Shown here piece after piece: positions 16,501-25,828 of a DNA stretch of 64,000 nucleotides. The notes beneath the pieces were generated by a model that saw only the letters and a list, made by a program, of their open reading frames with translations, had not been told where the DNA came from and did no database searches. This DNA comes from Planctomycetales bacterium ZRK34 (GTDB lineage Bacteria > Planctomycetota > Phycisphaerae > Phycisphaerales > Zrk34). Both the position numbers and the translations under genes were made by a program. The stretch's first letter is position 1; each line of letters begins with the position of its first letter. The stretch lies in the NCBI GenBank assembly GCA_014873095.1, contig CP050848.1, positions 1,922,001 to 1,986,000 on the forward strand. Direction: 5' to 3'.

Positions 16501-19500
16501 ATGCTGCAGACGTCGAACATTCCGACTGCCCCGCCGAAGCGCCACCCGCTGCGTGGTCTGCTGATCGCTCAGTACTTCGGGGCCTTCAACGACAACGCGT
16601 GGAAGATGATGATCTTCACGCTCGCCACGCGCCCGCTGATCCAGCGCTTCGCGCCCGGCACCGAGCAGTACGATCACGAAACGCAGGTCGTCGCCACGCT
16701 CGCCATGCTCGTATTTCTGATACCGATGACGCTGGTGAGCCTGCCGGCGGGTCTGCTGTCGGATCGCGTATCCAAGCGATCGGTGATCCTGGCGATGAAG
16801 ACGGTGGAGTTGGTGCTGATGGCTTCGGCGGCGGCGGTGCTGTGGTGGAACCCGCAGGGCGTCGTGCTGCCAATGGTGATCCTCGGGCTCATGGGCGCGC
16901 AATCGGCGCTGTTCAGTCCGGCCAAGTACGGCATTCTCCCCGAAATCCTGCCGCACGAAAAACTGTCGATGGGCAACGGCCTGCTGGAGATGTGGACGAT
17001 GCTGGCGATCATCGTCGGCACGGGGCTGGGCCCGATGATGTTGATGCTCGATGCCGGCGGAGACAAGCCGCACCTGACGTGGATCGCGCCGGCGGGGCTT
17101 ATCGCTCTCAGCGTGGTCGGGCTGGTTGCGGCGCTGGCGGTGCCGCGCGTGCCGGTCGGAACACAACAGCGGTTGACGCTCGGCCAGACGATCGGCGGCG
17201 CCTGGCGCGCGATGTCTGCCGATCGTACGCTGGGGCTGGCGGTGATCGGCTCGGTGCTGTTCTGGTCGATCTTCTCGCTGCTGGGCCAGGACATTCTCGT
17301 CTACGCCAAAACCCTGCTCGATGACGACTCCGCCGAGGGGCTGATCCGATCGTGGATTCACAACGAGGAGATTCTGACCGGCGTGCCGTCGGCGTTTTTC
17401 GGGATCGGACTGGCGTGCGGGGCCGTGCTGGCCGGGCGGCTGAGCGAATCGAAAGTCGAGTTCGGGTTGATCCCGCTGGGCGGGCTGCTGTTCGGCGGTG
17501 TGACGATGCTGGTCGGACTCATCGAGCCGCAACTGACCATGACGACGGTGCTGATGATCTTTCTCGGCGCGAGCGCGGGGTTGCTCGTCGTGCCGATCAA
17601 CTCGACGATCCAATGGCGCGCCCCGGCCGATCAGCGCGGAGCTGTGATCGCGCTGGCGAATGTGTTCACACTCGGCGCGATGATCATCGGATCGCTGTCG
17701 GCGCTGGGGCTGTCGGTGGTTTTCTCCAGCGGGACGATTCTGTTGATCAGCGCGGCGATCGTGCTGGTGTGCACAGCCTGGTCGCTGTGGCTGCTGCCGG
17801 CGGCGCTGGTGCGGCTCGTGCTCGTGTTGCTCACGCATACGTTTTACCGCCTCAAGGTCATCGGTCGCACGCATGTCCCCGAGCAGGGCGGCGCGCTGCT
17901 TGTGCCCAATCACGTGACCTTTGTCGACGGGCTGTTCATCCTCGCAAGCATGGATCGCCCCGTGCGATTCATCGTCGATGCCACGTACTACAACAAGTGG
18001 TGGGTCCGCCCGTTCATGCACAGTCTCGGCGCGATACCGATCAGCGCCAGCGGGGGGCCGCGCGTCGTGCTGCGGGCGCTGCGACAGGCCGGACAGTATC
18101 TCGATGAAGGTCACCTGGTCTGCATCTTCGCCGAGGGCCAGCTTTCGCGCACGGGGACGCTCATGCCCTTCCGCCGCGGGATGGAGCGCATCGCCAAGGG
18201 GCGCGACGTGCCGATCATCCCGGTGCACCTGGACCGCATCTGGGGCAGCATATTCAGCCACAAGGGCGGGCGTTTCGTGACCAAACTGCCGGAGCGCGTG
18301 CCGTACCCGGTGACGGTGTCGTTCGGCGAGCACCTGCCGTCGAGCACGCCCGCCTGGCAGGTGCGTACGGCGATTCAACTGCTGGGCACCGAGGCATGGT
18401 CGCAGCGCCGCGCCGATCGCCCACCACTGCACCGCAGCTACATCAAGGTTGCCCGTCGTCGGCCGTGGGCGTTCGGTTTCGGCGAGATGAATCGACCGCG
18501 CGTCCGGCGCATCAGCGCCCTGGCCGGGGCGATCGCGATGTCACGTAAGCTCCACCGCCACTGGGCCAATCAGCAGCGCGTCGGCATTCTGCTGCCGCCG
18601 TCGATCGCCGCGGCAACGGTGAATCTCTCCGCCGTGCTGGCCGGGCGAACCAGCGTGAATCTCAACTACACCGCCGGCGCCGCCGCGATGAACTCCGCCG
18701 CCAAACAGGCGGGGCTCACCACGGTCGTGACCAGCCGCGCGTTCCTCGAAAAAGCGAAGCTCGATCTGCCGGCCTCCGTTCACGCGCTCTTTGTCGAAGA
18801 CATCGCCGGAACGATCCGCACGGGCGACCGCCTTACCGCCCTGCTTGCGGCGTTGTTTGCTCCCGCCCGGCTGATCGAAAAAATGGCCGGTGCGACCCGC
18901 AAGCCGCGCCTCGATGATGAGCTGACGATCATCTTCTCTTCCGGCTCCACCGGCGAGCCCAAGGGCGTCGTCATCACCCACTACAACGTCGACTCGAATG
19001 TCGAAGCCGTCGCCCAGATCTTTCACGCCGAGCGCGGCGACAAGATGCTCGGCATCCTCCCGCTGTTTCACTCGTTCGGGTACATGACGACCTGGCTCGG
19101 GCTTAACCACGGCATCGGCATCGTCTTCCACCCCAACCCGCTGGACGCTGCCGCCATCGGCGAGTTGGTCGAGTCGCGCCGCATCACCTTCGCCATCGCC
19201 ACGCCGACGTTTTTGAACCTGTTCATGCGCCGCATCGCGCCGGGGGCGTTCGGGTCGTTGCGCATCATGCTCACCGGCGCCGAGAAGCTCCCGCAGTGTC
19301 TGGCTGATGCTTTCGAAGAACATTTCGGCATCCGACCCATCGAAGGCTACGGCGCGACTGAATGCTCGCCGGTCATCACCACCAGCACGCTCGACGTGCG
19401 CTACGAAGGCATCTTTCAGGCTGGCTCGCGCCGCGGGTCGGTCGGCATGCCGCTGCCCGGCGTGTCGATCCGCATCGTCGACCCAGACACCGATGAAGAA

Positions 19501-20016
19501 CTGCCCCCCGGCGAAGCGGGCATGCTGCTGGTCAAAGGGCCCAACATCATGGCCGGCTACCTCGGTCGTGATGATCTGACGCAACAGGTCATGCGCGACG
19601 GGTGGTACGTCACCGGCGACATCGCGCGCGTCGATGACGATGGCTTTCTCTACATCACCGATCGCCTGTCGCGCTTCAGTAAGATCGGCGGCGAGATGGT
19701 CCCGCACGGGCGCGTCGAAGAAACTCTGCACGAGGCGGCCTCGCTGACGATTCCGACATTCGCCGTCACCGCGGTGCCGGATGAGAAAAAAGGCGAGCGG
19801 CTTATCGTCGTGCATACCTACGACCCGAAGAAGATCCCCGATCTCGTGAAGCACCTGCTCGACTCGGGCCTGCCGAACCTGTTCATTCCGCGGGCCGACC
19901 AGTTCATCAAGGTCGACGCGCTGCCCATGCTCGGCACGGGCAAGCTCGACCTGCGCGAGTTGAAAAAGATTGCCGCCGAATCGCAGAACCCCCATCCGGA
20001 GGGCGTGTCGCCATGA
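16501..20016 (+). CDS. aas: LplT-like transporter / PlsC acyltransferase / acyl-ACP synthetase fusion (Aas type)
   Basis: 1171 residues with three modules. Residues about 1-440 are an MFS-type transporter like LplT (YFGAFNDNAWKMMIFTL, FSPAKYGILPEILP). Residues about 450-640 are a PlsC-type acyltransferase with HVTFVD (His471, Asp476) and EGQLS (Glu545). Residues about 670-1171 are an AMP-forming acyl ligase with SSGSTGEPKG (813-822), GYGATECSP and YLGRDDL..GWYVTGDIARVDDDG. In Aas/LplT systems, lysophospholipid is flipped inward and re-acylated, using acyl-ACP made by the ligase. The three-domain form is found in many bacteria. It sits among several other membrane-lipid genes in this window. 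Confidence 0.93.
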   Translation: MLQTSNIPTAPPKRHPLRGLLIAQYFGAFNDNAWKMMIFTLATRPLIQRFAPGTEQYDHETQVVATLAMLVFLIPMTLVSLPAGLLSDRVSKRSVILAMKTVELVLMASAAAVLWWNPQGVVLPMVILGLMGAQSALFSPAKYGILPEILPHEKLSMGNGLLEMWTMLAIIVGTGLGPMMLMLDAGGDKPHLTWIAPAGLIALSVVGLVAALAVPRVPVGTQQRLTLGQTIGGAWRAMSADRTLGLAVIGSVLFWSIFSLLGQDILVYAKTLLDDDSAEGLIRSWIHNEEILTGVPSAFFGIGLACGAVLAGRLSESKVEFGLIPLGGLLFGGVTMLVGLIEPQLTMTTVLMIFLGASAGLLVVPINSTIQWRAPADQRGAVIALANVFTLGAMIIGSLSALGLSVVFSSGTILLISAAIVLVCTAWSLWLLPAALVRLVLVLLTHTFYRLKVIGRTHVPEQGGALLVPNHVTFVDGLFILASMDRPVRFIVDATYYNKWWVRPFMHSLGAIPISASGGPRVVLRALRQAGQYLDEGHLVCIFAEGQLSRTGTLMPFRRGMERIAKGRDVPIIPVHLDRIWGSIFSHKGGRFVTKLPERVPYPVTVSFGEHLPSSTPAWQVRTAIQLLGTEAWSQRRADRPPLHRSYIKVARRRPWAFGFGEMNRPRVRRISALAGAIAMSRKLHRHWANQQRVGILLPPSIAAATVNLSAVLAGRTSVNLNYTAGAAAMNSAAKQAGLTTVVTSRAFLEKAKLDLPASVHALFVEDIAGTIRTGDRLTALLAALFAPARLIEKMAGATRKPRLDDELTIIFSSGSTGEPKGVVITHYNVDSNVEAVAQIFHAERGDKMLGILPLFHSFGYMTTWLGLNHGIGIVFHPNPLDAAAIGELVESRRITFAIATPTFLNLFMRRIAPGAFGSLRIMLTGAEKLPQCLADAFEEHFGIRPIEGYGATECSPVITTSTLDVRYEGIFQAGSRRGSVGMPLPGVSIRIVDPDTDEELPPGEAGMLLVKGPNIMAGYLGRDDLTQQVMRDGWYVTGDIARVDDDGFLYITDRLSRFSKIGGEMVPHGRVEETLHEAASLTIPTFAVTAVPDEKKGERLIVVHTYDPKKIPDLVKHLLDSGLPNLFIPRADQFIKVDALPMLGTGKLDLRELKKIAAESQNPHPEGVSP

Positions 20017-21287
20017 TCGAAAAGTGGCTTACCTTCGAGCGCAAACGCGTGGTGTTCATCACGGGGATCGCCATGCTCATCGGCGCGATCATGCTCGTCC
20101 GCTGGCAGAATTCACTGCGCCATGAGCCGCCCCATACAACCGCCAATCCATCGGAAGCGCACACGCTGTTGATCCCGCTGTCCGAGGGTAAGGTCGACGT
20201 CGGCCGACTCGTGGGCGGCGTCAGCGACTGGCTCGGGTTTGACGGTGAGGCTGCCGCCGAGCGGTACGCCGGCGAGATCGACGTGCCGACCGACTCGGCG
20301 ATCAAGCTGATGCAGAACCTGCAGGAAGCGACCGGCGATGTCATTGTGGCGGAAAAGTCCGACGACGCTTTCACGCTCAAGTTCGACACGCAACAGTTTC
20401 ACCGCGAAGAGCGCAAAGTCCGCAGTGGTTTCCGCACGCTTGTGGAGCAGTGGTTTCCTGAAGAAGCCGCCGAGGCCAAGGCGCGGTTCGGGGTGTGGGT
20501 TTATCACCAGGCGGATCAGCCGCCGGTTCGCCTGGCGGATACGAAAGTGCCGCAGCGCGTGATCGTGTTGATCCACGGGCTCGACGATCCGGGCCGCGTG
20601 TGGATCACGCTCCGGCCGGCGCTGCTGGAAAAAGGTTACACCGTCGCGCAACTCGAATACCCCAACGACCAGTCGATTGCGGATTCGACCCGGCTGGCGG
20701 CCGAGCAGTTCGCCATGCTCAAACAACACGGCGCCGAGCGCATCGACATCATCGCCCACTCGATGGGCGGCTTGGTCGCGCGTGATCTGCTGACCGACCC
20801 GCAATACGACCGGACCACGATGCCGGTGGTGGATCGGCTGATCATGGTGGGCACGCCGCAGCAGGGTTCAAAGATGGCGCCGATGCGCTTCGCGGCGGAA
20901 TGGCGCGATCAGTTTTCCCGAAGCGTGGATGATCAGGTCGCGGCGCCGGGCCTGCTCGGGGGTATCTTCGACGGGGCTGGCGAAGCGGGCATCGACCTGC
21001 TGCCGGGCAGTGAGTTTCTGACAGCCCTGAACGCCCGCCCGCTGCCGGCGGAGGTGAACATGACGATCATCGCCGGCCGCATGACGCCCGAACTCGGCGA
21101 GGCGGTCGAAGGCGCGGCCGAGTCGATCGGCGATGGGTGCGTGTCCGTCGAGTCGTCGAAACTTCCGGGCGTTGAAGATTACACGCTGGTCACGGGCACT
21201 CATCTGTCGATCGTGCGGAACGTGACGGTCAACTCGACGCGAACGCCGCCGGCGATGCCGATCATTCTCGATCGGCTGGCGAAGTGA
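20013..21287 (+). CDS. Membrane-anchored alpha/beta hydrolase (lipase/esterase-like)
   Basis: 424 residues. An N-terminal helix (VVFITGIAMLIGAIMLVRW) anchors it or acts as a signal; about 150 residues precede the hydrolase fold. RVIVLIHGLDDPGRVW carries the oxyanion-hole region, the nucleophile elbow is AHSMGG (Ser at about 250), and VGTPQQGSKMAPMRF resembles lipases of the PGAP1/triacylglycerol type. The acid is likely in the D-rich C-terminal part and the His is probably in VTGTHLSIV. The ATG overlaps the stop of the acyltransferase fusion (ATGA), so the two are translationally coupled, which suggests a phospholipase or lysophospholipase partner in lipid remodelling; this is inference. Confidence 0.82.
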   Translation: MIEKWLTFERKRVVFITGIAMLIGAIMLVRWQNSLRHEPPHTTANPSEAHTLLIPLSEGKVDVGRLVGGVSDWLGFDGEAAAERYAGEIDVPTDSAIKLMQNLQEATGDVIVAEKSDDAFTLKFDTQQFHREERKVRSGFRTLVEQWFPEEAAEAKARFGVWVYHQADQPPVRLADTKVPQRVIVLIHGLDDPGRVWITLRPALLEKGYTVAQLEYPNDQSIADSTRLAAEQFAMLKQHGAERIDIIAHSMGGLVARDLLTDPQYDRTTMPVVDRLIMVGTPQQGSKMAPMRFAAEWRDQFSRSVDDQVAAPGLLGGIFDGAGEAGIDLLPGSEFLTALNARPLPAEVNMTIIAGRMTPELGEAVEGAAESIGDGCVSVESSKLPGVEDYTLVTGTHLSIVRNVTVNSTRTPPAMPIILDRLAK

Positions 21288-21298
21288 CACTTACCGGG

Positions 21299-21320
21299 GC
21301 GTCGCACTTAAGTGCGACGC
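21299..21320. repeat. Perfect 22-bp palindrome after the hydrolase gene
   Basis: The two 11-base halves GCGTCGCACTT and AAGTGCGACGC are exact reverse complements with no loop, 12 bases after the hydrolase stop. There is no T run. It could stop transcription or be another intergenic repeat. Confidence 0.7.
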
Positions 21321-21449
21321 TCCGATCATGTCATTTGCGGCACAAATCTCATCATTCGTCCCGGGGTCGCCACAGGCGTCTTGCCGCCGGGTGTCGCCGG
21401 TCGTATCTTTACCTGTGAGGTCAACTCACACCCCTTCGGAGGCCGTGCC

Positions 21450-22028
21450 ATGTTCGACGAAATCTTCAGCGAGTTTTCCGACTCGACGGTCTATTTCGTC
21501 ATGGGGTCGATCGGCACGGCGCTGTTTCTGATCAAGACCATCCTCATGCTCATCGGCGGCGATGGCGACGGCGACTTCGATCTCGACGTCGACGGCGACG
21601 GCGGCATCGAGGTCCACAGCGGGGGCTTTACGCTGTTTTCCCTGTTGTCGATTCTGGCGTTCATGATGGGCGCCGGGTGGATGGGGCTGCTTTGCCGACA
21701 GGACTTCGGCCTCGGGTCGGCGCTGTCGGCGTTGATCGCGTGCGCATTCGGGTTCGCGCTGATGCTGTTCGCTTCGCTGGGCATGCTGGCGATGACGCGC
21801 CTTCAGCAGTCCGGCAAGTATGACGTAGCCAACAGCCTCGGAAAGACCGCCAAGGTGTATCTGACGATCCCCGAAGCCGGCCAGGGCACAGGCCAGATTC
21901 AGCTTAATCTCGACGGGCGCAGCTCGCTGCTGACCGCGGTTTCAAGCGGCGGAAAAATCGAATCCTTCGCCTCGGTCAAGGTGATCGAGGTGCGCGATGA
22001 TGAAGTGGTGGTTGTTGAAAAGATCTGA
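21450..22028 (+). CDS. NfeD-like / YqiJ-type membrane protein with OB-fold tail
   Basis: 192 residues from ATG 21450, chosen because GGAGG lies 7 bases upstream; a longer reading frame upstream lacks a ribosome site. Hydrophobic helices are STVYFVMGSIGTALFLIKTILMLI, LFSLLSILAFMMGAGWMG and ALSALIACAFGFALMLFASLGM. A striking acidic loop (DGDGDFDLDVDGDGG) sits between the first two. The soluble C-terminus (GKTAKVYLTIPEAGQGTGQIQLNL..VVVVEKI) matches the OB-like domain of NfeD/YqiJ proteins, which partner flotillins. The next gene, 66 bp downstream, is a flotillin, as in the E. coli yqiJ-yqiK pair. Confidence 0.85.
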   Translation: MFDEIFSEFSDSTVYFVMGSIGTALFLIKTILMLIGGDGDGDFDLDVDGDGGIEVHSGGFTLFSLLSILAFMMGAGWMGLLCRQDFGLGSALSALIACAFGFALMLFASLGMLAMTRLQQSGKYDVANSLGKTAKVYLTIPEAGQGTGQIQLNLDGRSSLLTAVSSGGKIESFASVKVIEVRDDEVVVVEKI

Positions 22029-22094
22029 TTTGTGTTGATCAGACTTTAACTCCGGGGCGGCCGCCGCAATCGGCCGCACAGAAAGGAACGGGTC

Positions 22095-23681
22095 ATGCTC
22101 GGTTCACTCACGCTCGCGGCAAGCTACACGATCTGGCTGGTCATCGGCACGCCGGTCGCCTTCACGCTGTTCATGCTGTTGTACCTGGCGACACGGTACA
22201 AACGCTGCCCCTCCAACCGCATCCTCGTGGTCTACGGCAAGACCGGCGGCGCACGCACCGCCCACTGCATCCACGGCGGCGGCGCGCTGGTCTGGCCCAT
22301 CGTGCAGGACTACATGTACCTGTCGCTGGAGCCGATGACGATCGAGATCGACCTGACCAGCGCCCTGTCGAAGAAGAACATCCGCGTGAACGTGCCGTCG
22401 ACGTTCACCATCGCCGTCTCGACCCAGGGCGAGATCATGACCAACGCCGCCGAGCGCCTGCTCGGGCTGCCCGAGCGCGAAGTCGCCGCCACGGCCCGCG
22501 ATGTGATCCTCGGGCAGATGCGTCTCGTGATCGCCACGCTGACCATCGAGCAGATCAACCAGGACCGCGAGACGTTCCTCGACCTGGTCAACAAGTACTG
22601 CGGCGCCGAGCTGAACAAGGTCGGCCTCGAAGTCATCAACGTCAACATCCGCGACATCACCGATGAGTCGGGTTACATCGAGGCGATCGGCAAGAAGGCC
22701 GCCGCCGAGGCGATCAACCAGGCGAAGATCGAAGTCGCCGAAGCGACCAAGACGGGTGCTATCGGCGAGGCCGGGGCCAACCGCGAAATGCAGGTGCGCG
22801 TCGCCGAACAGCAGGCCCAGTCGGACATCGGCCGCAAGAGCGCCGAGCGTGATCAGCGTATCCAGGTCGCGAAGCTCGAAGCCGAAGGCGTGACCGGCGA
22901 AGCGGCGGCCGCGCGTGAGCGGGAAGTCGCCGTCGCTGAGCAGGGCGCCCGCACCGCTGAAGGCCGAAAGGCCGCCGAGGCCGAGCAGCGCATCAAGGTC
23001 GCGCAGTTCGAAGCCGGTGCCGTGCAGGGTGAAAATGAATCCAAGGCATCGATCGCCGACTACGAAGCCACGCTCGCCGAGCGTCAGGCCGACGCCCGCC
23101 GGCGCGGCGATGTCGCCCTGGCCAATGCGTCGCGCGACGTGCTGCAGGCCGAGAAGGAAGAAGAACTCGCCCGCCTTGAAAAGGAAGTCATCGCCAAGCA
23201 GCAGATTGCTCGCAAACAGGTCGAGATCGATGCCGAGGCTGAGGCCGAGAAGCAGCGGCGCATCGCCAAGGGTGAAGCCGACGCGATCCTGTTCAAGTAT
23301 CAGGCCGAGGCCGAGGGCGTCCGGGCCGTGCTCGAAGCCAAGGCGTCCGGTTACGAAAACCTGCTGAAGATCTGTGGCGAACGCAAGGACCTGGCCCCGA
23401 CGCTGCTGATGGTCGAGAAGATGCCCGAGCTCGTCCGCGAGCAGGTCAAGGCGATCCAGAACCTCAAGATCGACAAGATCACCGTCTGGGATTCGGGCAA
23501 CGGTCTGGGCGGCGACGGTTCCTCCACGTCGAACTTCCTCCGCAGCCTCATCGGCTCACTGCCGCCGATGCACGAGCTCGCCGAGCAGGCGGGCGTCGAC
23601 CTGCCGGGCGTGCTGGGCAAAGTCGCGGACGGCGCCAAGAAAGCCCAAAGCGCTTCCAAGCCGAACCCCCCGGCGAATTGA
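22095..23681 (+). CDS. Flotillin-like SPFH protein (YqiK/FloT type)
   Basis: 528 residues. A membrane segment (TIWLVIGTPVAFTLFMLLYLA, about 9-30) precedes an SPFH domain (about 40-215; NRILVVYGKTGG, DYMYLSLEPMTIEIDL, VNVNIRDITDESGYIEAIGKKAA). A long Ala/Glu-rich coiled coil (about 215-430) contains repeated units EGVTGEAAAAREREVAVAEQ and KAAEAEQRIKVAQFEAGAVQ. The C-terminal part (VEKMPELVREQVKAIQNLKIDKITVWD) is typical of flotillins. Flotillins oligomerise on the inner membrane and organise membrane domains. It is preceded by an NfeD-like gene, which supports the assignment. The gene converges on pqiB with a single-arm repeat between. Confidence 0.93.
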   Translation: MLGSLTLAASYTIWLVIGTPVAFTLFMLLYLATRYKRCPSNRILVVYGKTGGARTAHCIHGGGALVWPIVQDYMYLSLEPMTIEIDLTSALSKKNIRVNVPSTFTIAVSTQGEIMTNAAERLLGLPEREVAATARDVILGQMRLVIATLTIEQINQDRETFLDLVNKYCGAELNKVGLEVINVNIRDITDESGYIEAIGKKAAAEAINQAKIEVAEATKTGAIGEAGANREMQVRVAEQQAQSDIGRKSAERDQRIQVAKLEAEGVTGEAAAAREREVAVAEQGARTAEGRKAAEAEQRIKVAQFEAGAVQGENESKASIADYEATLAERQADARRRGDVALANASRDVLQAEKEEELARLEKEVIAKQQIARKQVEIDAEAEAEKQRRIAKGEADAILFKYQAEAEGVRAVLEAKASGYENLLKICGERKDLAPTLLMVEKMPELVREQVKAIQNLKIDKITVWDSGNGLGGDGSSTSNFLRSLIGSLPPMHELAEQAGVDLPGVLGKVADGAKKAQSASKPNPPAN

Positions 23682-23683
23682 CA

Positions 23684-23712
23684 GGACCAGGGCCGCGTAG
23701 CGACCCGGCTAT
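23684..23712. repeat. Single-arm copy of the GGCCGCGTAGCGGCC repeat
   Basis: This is one arm of the family seen in two arms at 4221-4295, differing by A for G in the middle (GTAGCGACCC). It occupies the 37-bp gap between the converging flotillin and pqiB genes. Confidence 0.7.
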
Positions 23713-23718
23713 CGAACA

Positions 23719-25128
23719 TTACCGTGATGTGTTTTCTCTCGGAAGCGGCGCCACGATCCCGGCGCCGTTTTCCACAAGTAGAAGTCCGACCAGCGCGCCG
23801 TCGGCCCGTGACAGCACCGCCGCGCCGTGCATCTCGGCATCAAACGACACGATCGGATCGATCCGCCACCGCTCGCCCACAGCGCGCATCCGCGACGATG
23901 CCAGCGGAACAATCCGCAGCGCCGGGTCGGTCATGATCACGCAGTCTTCGGGTTCATCCATGCGGCGCACATGCTTCGACACCCACGCCCGGGCATCCGG
24001 CACCATGATCGCACGCTCGGTGAGCCCGCCGAGATTCACCGTCGGCTCGTCAGTCAATTCAAAGCGCTGACCGGCGACTTCCAAGCGAGTAGATTCACCC
24101 TTGGCCAGCAGGTCCGCCGGTCCGATCACGCCGCCGGCCACGGGCAACAACCAGCCGTTGCGCCGACGCTCGCCGCCGAAGAACCCGCCGCCGTTTTGCC
24201 GCCGCGTGGCACGCAGCATGTCCGGTCGTGACGCGCCGGACGGCAGAAGCTCCGTGCCGACCGCCAGCGCCGGGCGCCATTTCTGCCATGCTTCATCCAG
24301 CTCGCGGGCCAGTTCGAAACGATGCCCGGTCGTGACGCGCCGGCCGGGCGTGTTCGGCGTCGCCATCGCCACGCCGCCGGTGATCAGCGATTCCAGGCTC
24401 TCCAGTTCCAGGCTGAACCCGGTCAGGCCAGCGTCGATCTTCGCGCCGCTGACATTCCAGAAGCGGGTGTTGTCACGCACCAGCGAAGCGTACTGCGGGC
24501 GGATGTACCCGCGCACCTCGATCGACGCCGCATCGCTGGAAAGTCCGAGCCCCAGCACCACGCCGACTCTCACCCCGCGGTACAGAATCGGCGCCCCGGG
24601 GCTGAGGCTGTGTCGTCGATCCGACAGCAACATGATTTCGAGGCCCTCGGATTCGATCGCCGCCACGACCGGCGGATCAGCCACCGCGATGAATTCCGAC
24701 TGCGGCTCACCCGTGCCGGGTATCACCGCCATGTAACGCGGGCCGGCGATCGTCTCCAACCCCGCCACGCCTGTCAGACTCACACGCGGCCGCTGCACCC
24801 AGAATCGACTGCCCGCCCGGGCGATGCGCTCCGAGCCCGGTGTCAGGCGGACCGTCACCACCACGCCGCGCAGCGCGTCGTCGAGCGCGACCGCCTGCAC
24901 CTGCCCGACGTTGATGCCGCGGCAGCGCAGCGCGTCGCCGGGTTTGATCCCGTGGCCGTCGGTCATGGTGACGGTGATCACCTCGCCGCGCTGCACGACA
25001 TACATGCCGATCAACACGCCGACGAACACGACCGCCGCGATCGGAATCAACCAGACCCACCGCCCCGTGCCGCGCTGGCGGATCGTCGCCGTCGGTATCG
25101 CCTGTTCCTGTGGTTGGCCGTCACTCAT
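23719..25128 (-). CDS. pqiB: PqiB-like MCE-domain membrane protein
   Basis: 469 residues from ATG 25128, preferred because GGGAGA lies about 8 bases upstream and the start overlaps the pqiA stop by 8 bases. One N-terminal transmembrane helix (VWLIPIAAVVFVGVLIGMYV) is followed by MCE domains: TDGHGIKPGDALRCRGINVGQV and RHSLSPGAPILYRGVRVGVV are the two clearest. The C-terminal third is less recognisable. PqiB with PqiA forms a lipid-transport bridge between inner and outer membranes in proteobacteria. Length is close to E. coli PqiB (546) but shorter, mostly at the C-terminus. Confidence 0.87.
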   Translation of the reverse strand: MSDGQPQEQAIPTATIRQRGTGRWVWLIPIAAVVFVGVLIGMYVVQRGEVITVTMTDGHGIKPGDALRCRGINVGQVQAVALDDALRGVVVTVRLTPGSERIARAGSRFWVQRPRVSLTGVAGLETIAGPRYMAVIPGTGEPQSEFIAVADPPVVAAIESEGLEIMLLSDRRHSLSPGAPILYRGVRVGVVLGLGLSSDAASIEVRGYIRPQYASLVRDNTRFWNVSGAKIDAGLTGFSLELESLESLITGGVAMATPNTPGRRVTTGHRFELARELDEAWQKWRPALAVGTELLPSGASRPDMLRATRRQNGGGFFGGERRRNGWLLPVAGGVIGPADLLAKGESTRLEVAGQRFELTDEPTVNLGGLTERAIMVPDARAWVSKHVRRMDEPEDCVIMTDPALRIVPLASSRMRAVGERWRIDPIVSFDAEMHGAAVLSRADGALVGLLLVENGAGIVAPLPRENTSR

Positions 25129-25747
25129 CGCGCGTCTCCCAGATTGCATGCGGATCAAACACCGCCGACGCCAGCAGGCTCAGCAGCACACACGTCGCAA
25201 ACGCCGCGACGCCCGGTCCGGCGTGTACCTCGACCAGGTCGCCGAGCTTCACCGCCGCCACCAACAGCGCCACCAGCAATACATCGATCATCCCCCATCG
25301 CCCGGCGATCTCGATCCACCGGTACATCCGCGACTGGTGGTGTCGCCCGATCATGCGCGGCCGCGACGCCAGCACGAACAGTCCCGCCAGCTTGAGCACC
25401 GGAATGACCACCGAGCACACCAGCACGATCAGCCCGACAAACCACTGGCCCTGTGAAAGCATTTCGATCGACCCCGCCCAGATGCTCGCCTCGTTGACGA
25501 AGCCCATCCGTTCGAGCTTGAGCACGGGCAGCGTCACGCCCAGCGGGTAGCAGATCAGCGCCGCCAGCGCCAGGGCCGCACACAATCGGTTGCGCCCCCA
25601 CCCCCGCCCCCGGATGTGAGCCCCGTGCACGATCACATCTCCGCAGCGCGCACAGCGCGCCTCGCAGTCGGCCGCCAACACCGGCACCCGCTGCACCAGC
25701 CCGCACCGCGGACAACCCCGAAGCGAAGACGGATCGTTCATGCCCAT
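25121..25747 (-). CDS. pqiA: PqiA-like inner-membrane protein with zinc ribbon
   Basis: 208 residues (a second in-frame ATG lies at 25741). A cytoplasmic zinc ribbon has two CxxC pairs (CPRCG near residue 12 and CARCG near 32). Four hydrophobic helices follow: ALALAALICYPLGVTLPVL, WFVGLIVLVCSVVIPVLKLAG, MIDVLLVALLVAAVKLGDLV and AAFATCVLLSLLASAVF. This is one PqiA unit; E. coli PqiA has two in tandem, so the protein is about half that length, as is common outside enterobacteria. It overlaps pqiB, and together they likely move phospholipid. Divergent from the Y-family polymerase gene. Confidence 0.85.
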   Translation of the reverse strand: MGMNDPSSLRGCPRCGLVQRVPVLAADCEARCARCGDVIVHGAHIRGRGWGRNRLCAALALAALICYPLGVTLPVLKLERMGFVNEASIWAGSIEMLSQGQWFVGLIVLVCSVVIPVLKLAGLFVLASRPRMIGRHHQSRMYRWIEIAGRWGMIDVLLVALLVAAVKLGDLVEVHAGPGVAAFATCVLLSLLASAVFDPHAIWETRDE

Positions 25748-25791
25748 AGTGTATCCGCATCGCCGCTTCGGCCTGCCGGTGATTTTTCGTA

Positions 25792-25828
25792 TTGACCGGG
25801 CACTTTTTGTTTGGTATATGTTTGGTAT
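25792..25828 (+). promoter_or_regulatory. Promoter and 11-bp-period direct repeat upstream of the Y-family polymerase
   Basis: TTGACC (25792-25797) and TATATG (25815-25820) are separated by 17 bases, a strong sigma-70 pattern. The -10 is embedded in two exact 10-base direct repeats TGTTTGGTAT (25808-25817 and 25819-25828), spaced one helical turn apart. A repressor binding these would block the promoter. Confidence 0.6.

Noticed and set aside
16303..18432. 709-residue open frame on the minus strand
   Set aside because: It is antisense to the acyltransferase fusion and has the same low-complexity His/Arg/Gln composition; the plus-strand frame has clear domains.
25740..25817. N-terminal extension of the Y-family polymerase
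   Set aside because: The extension lies upstream of and within the promoter and has no similarity to polymerases.
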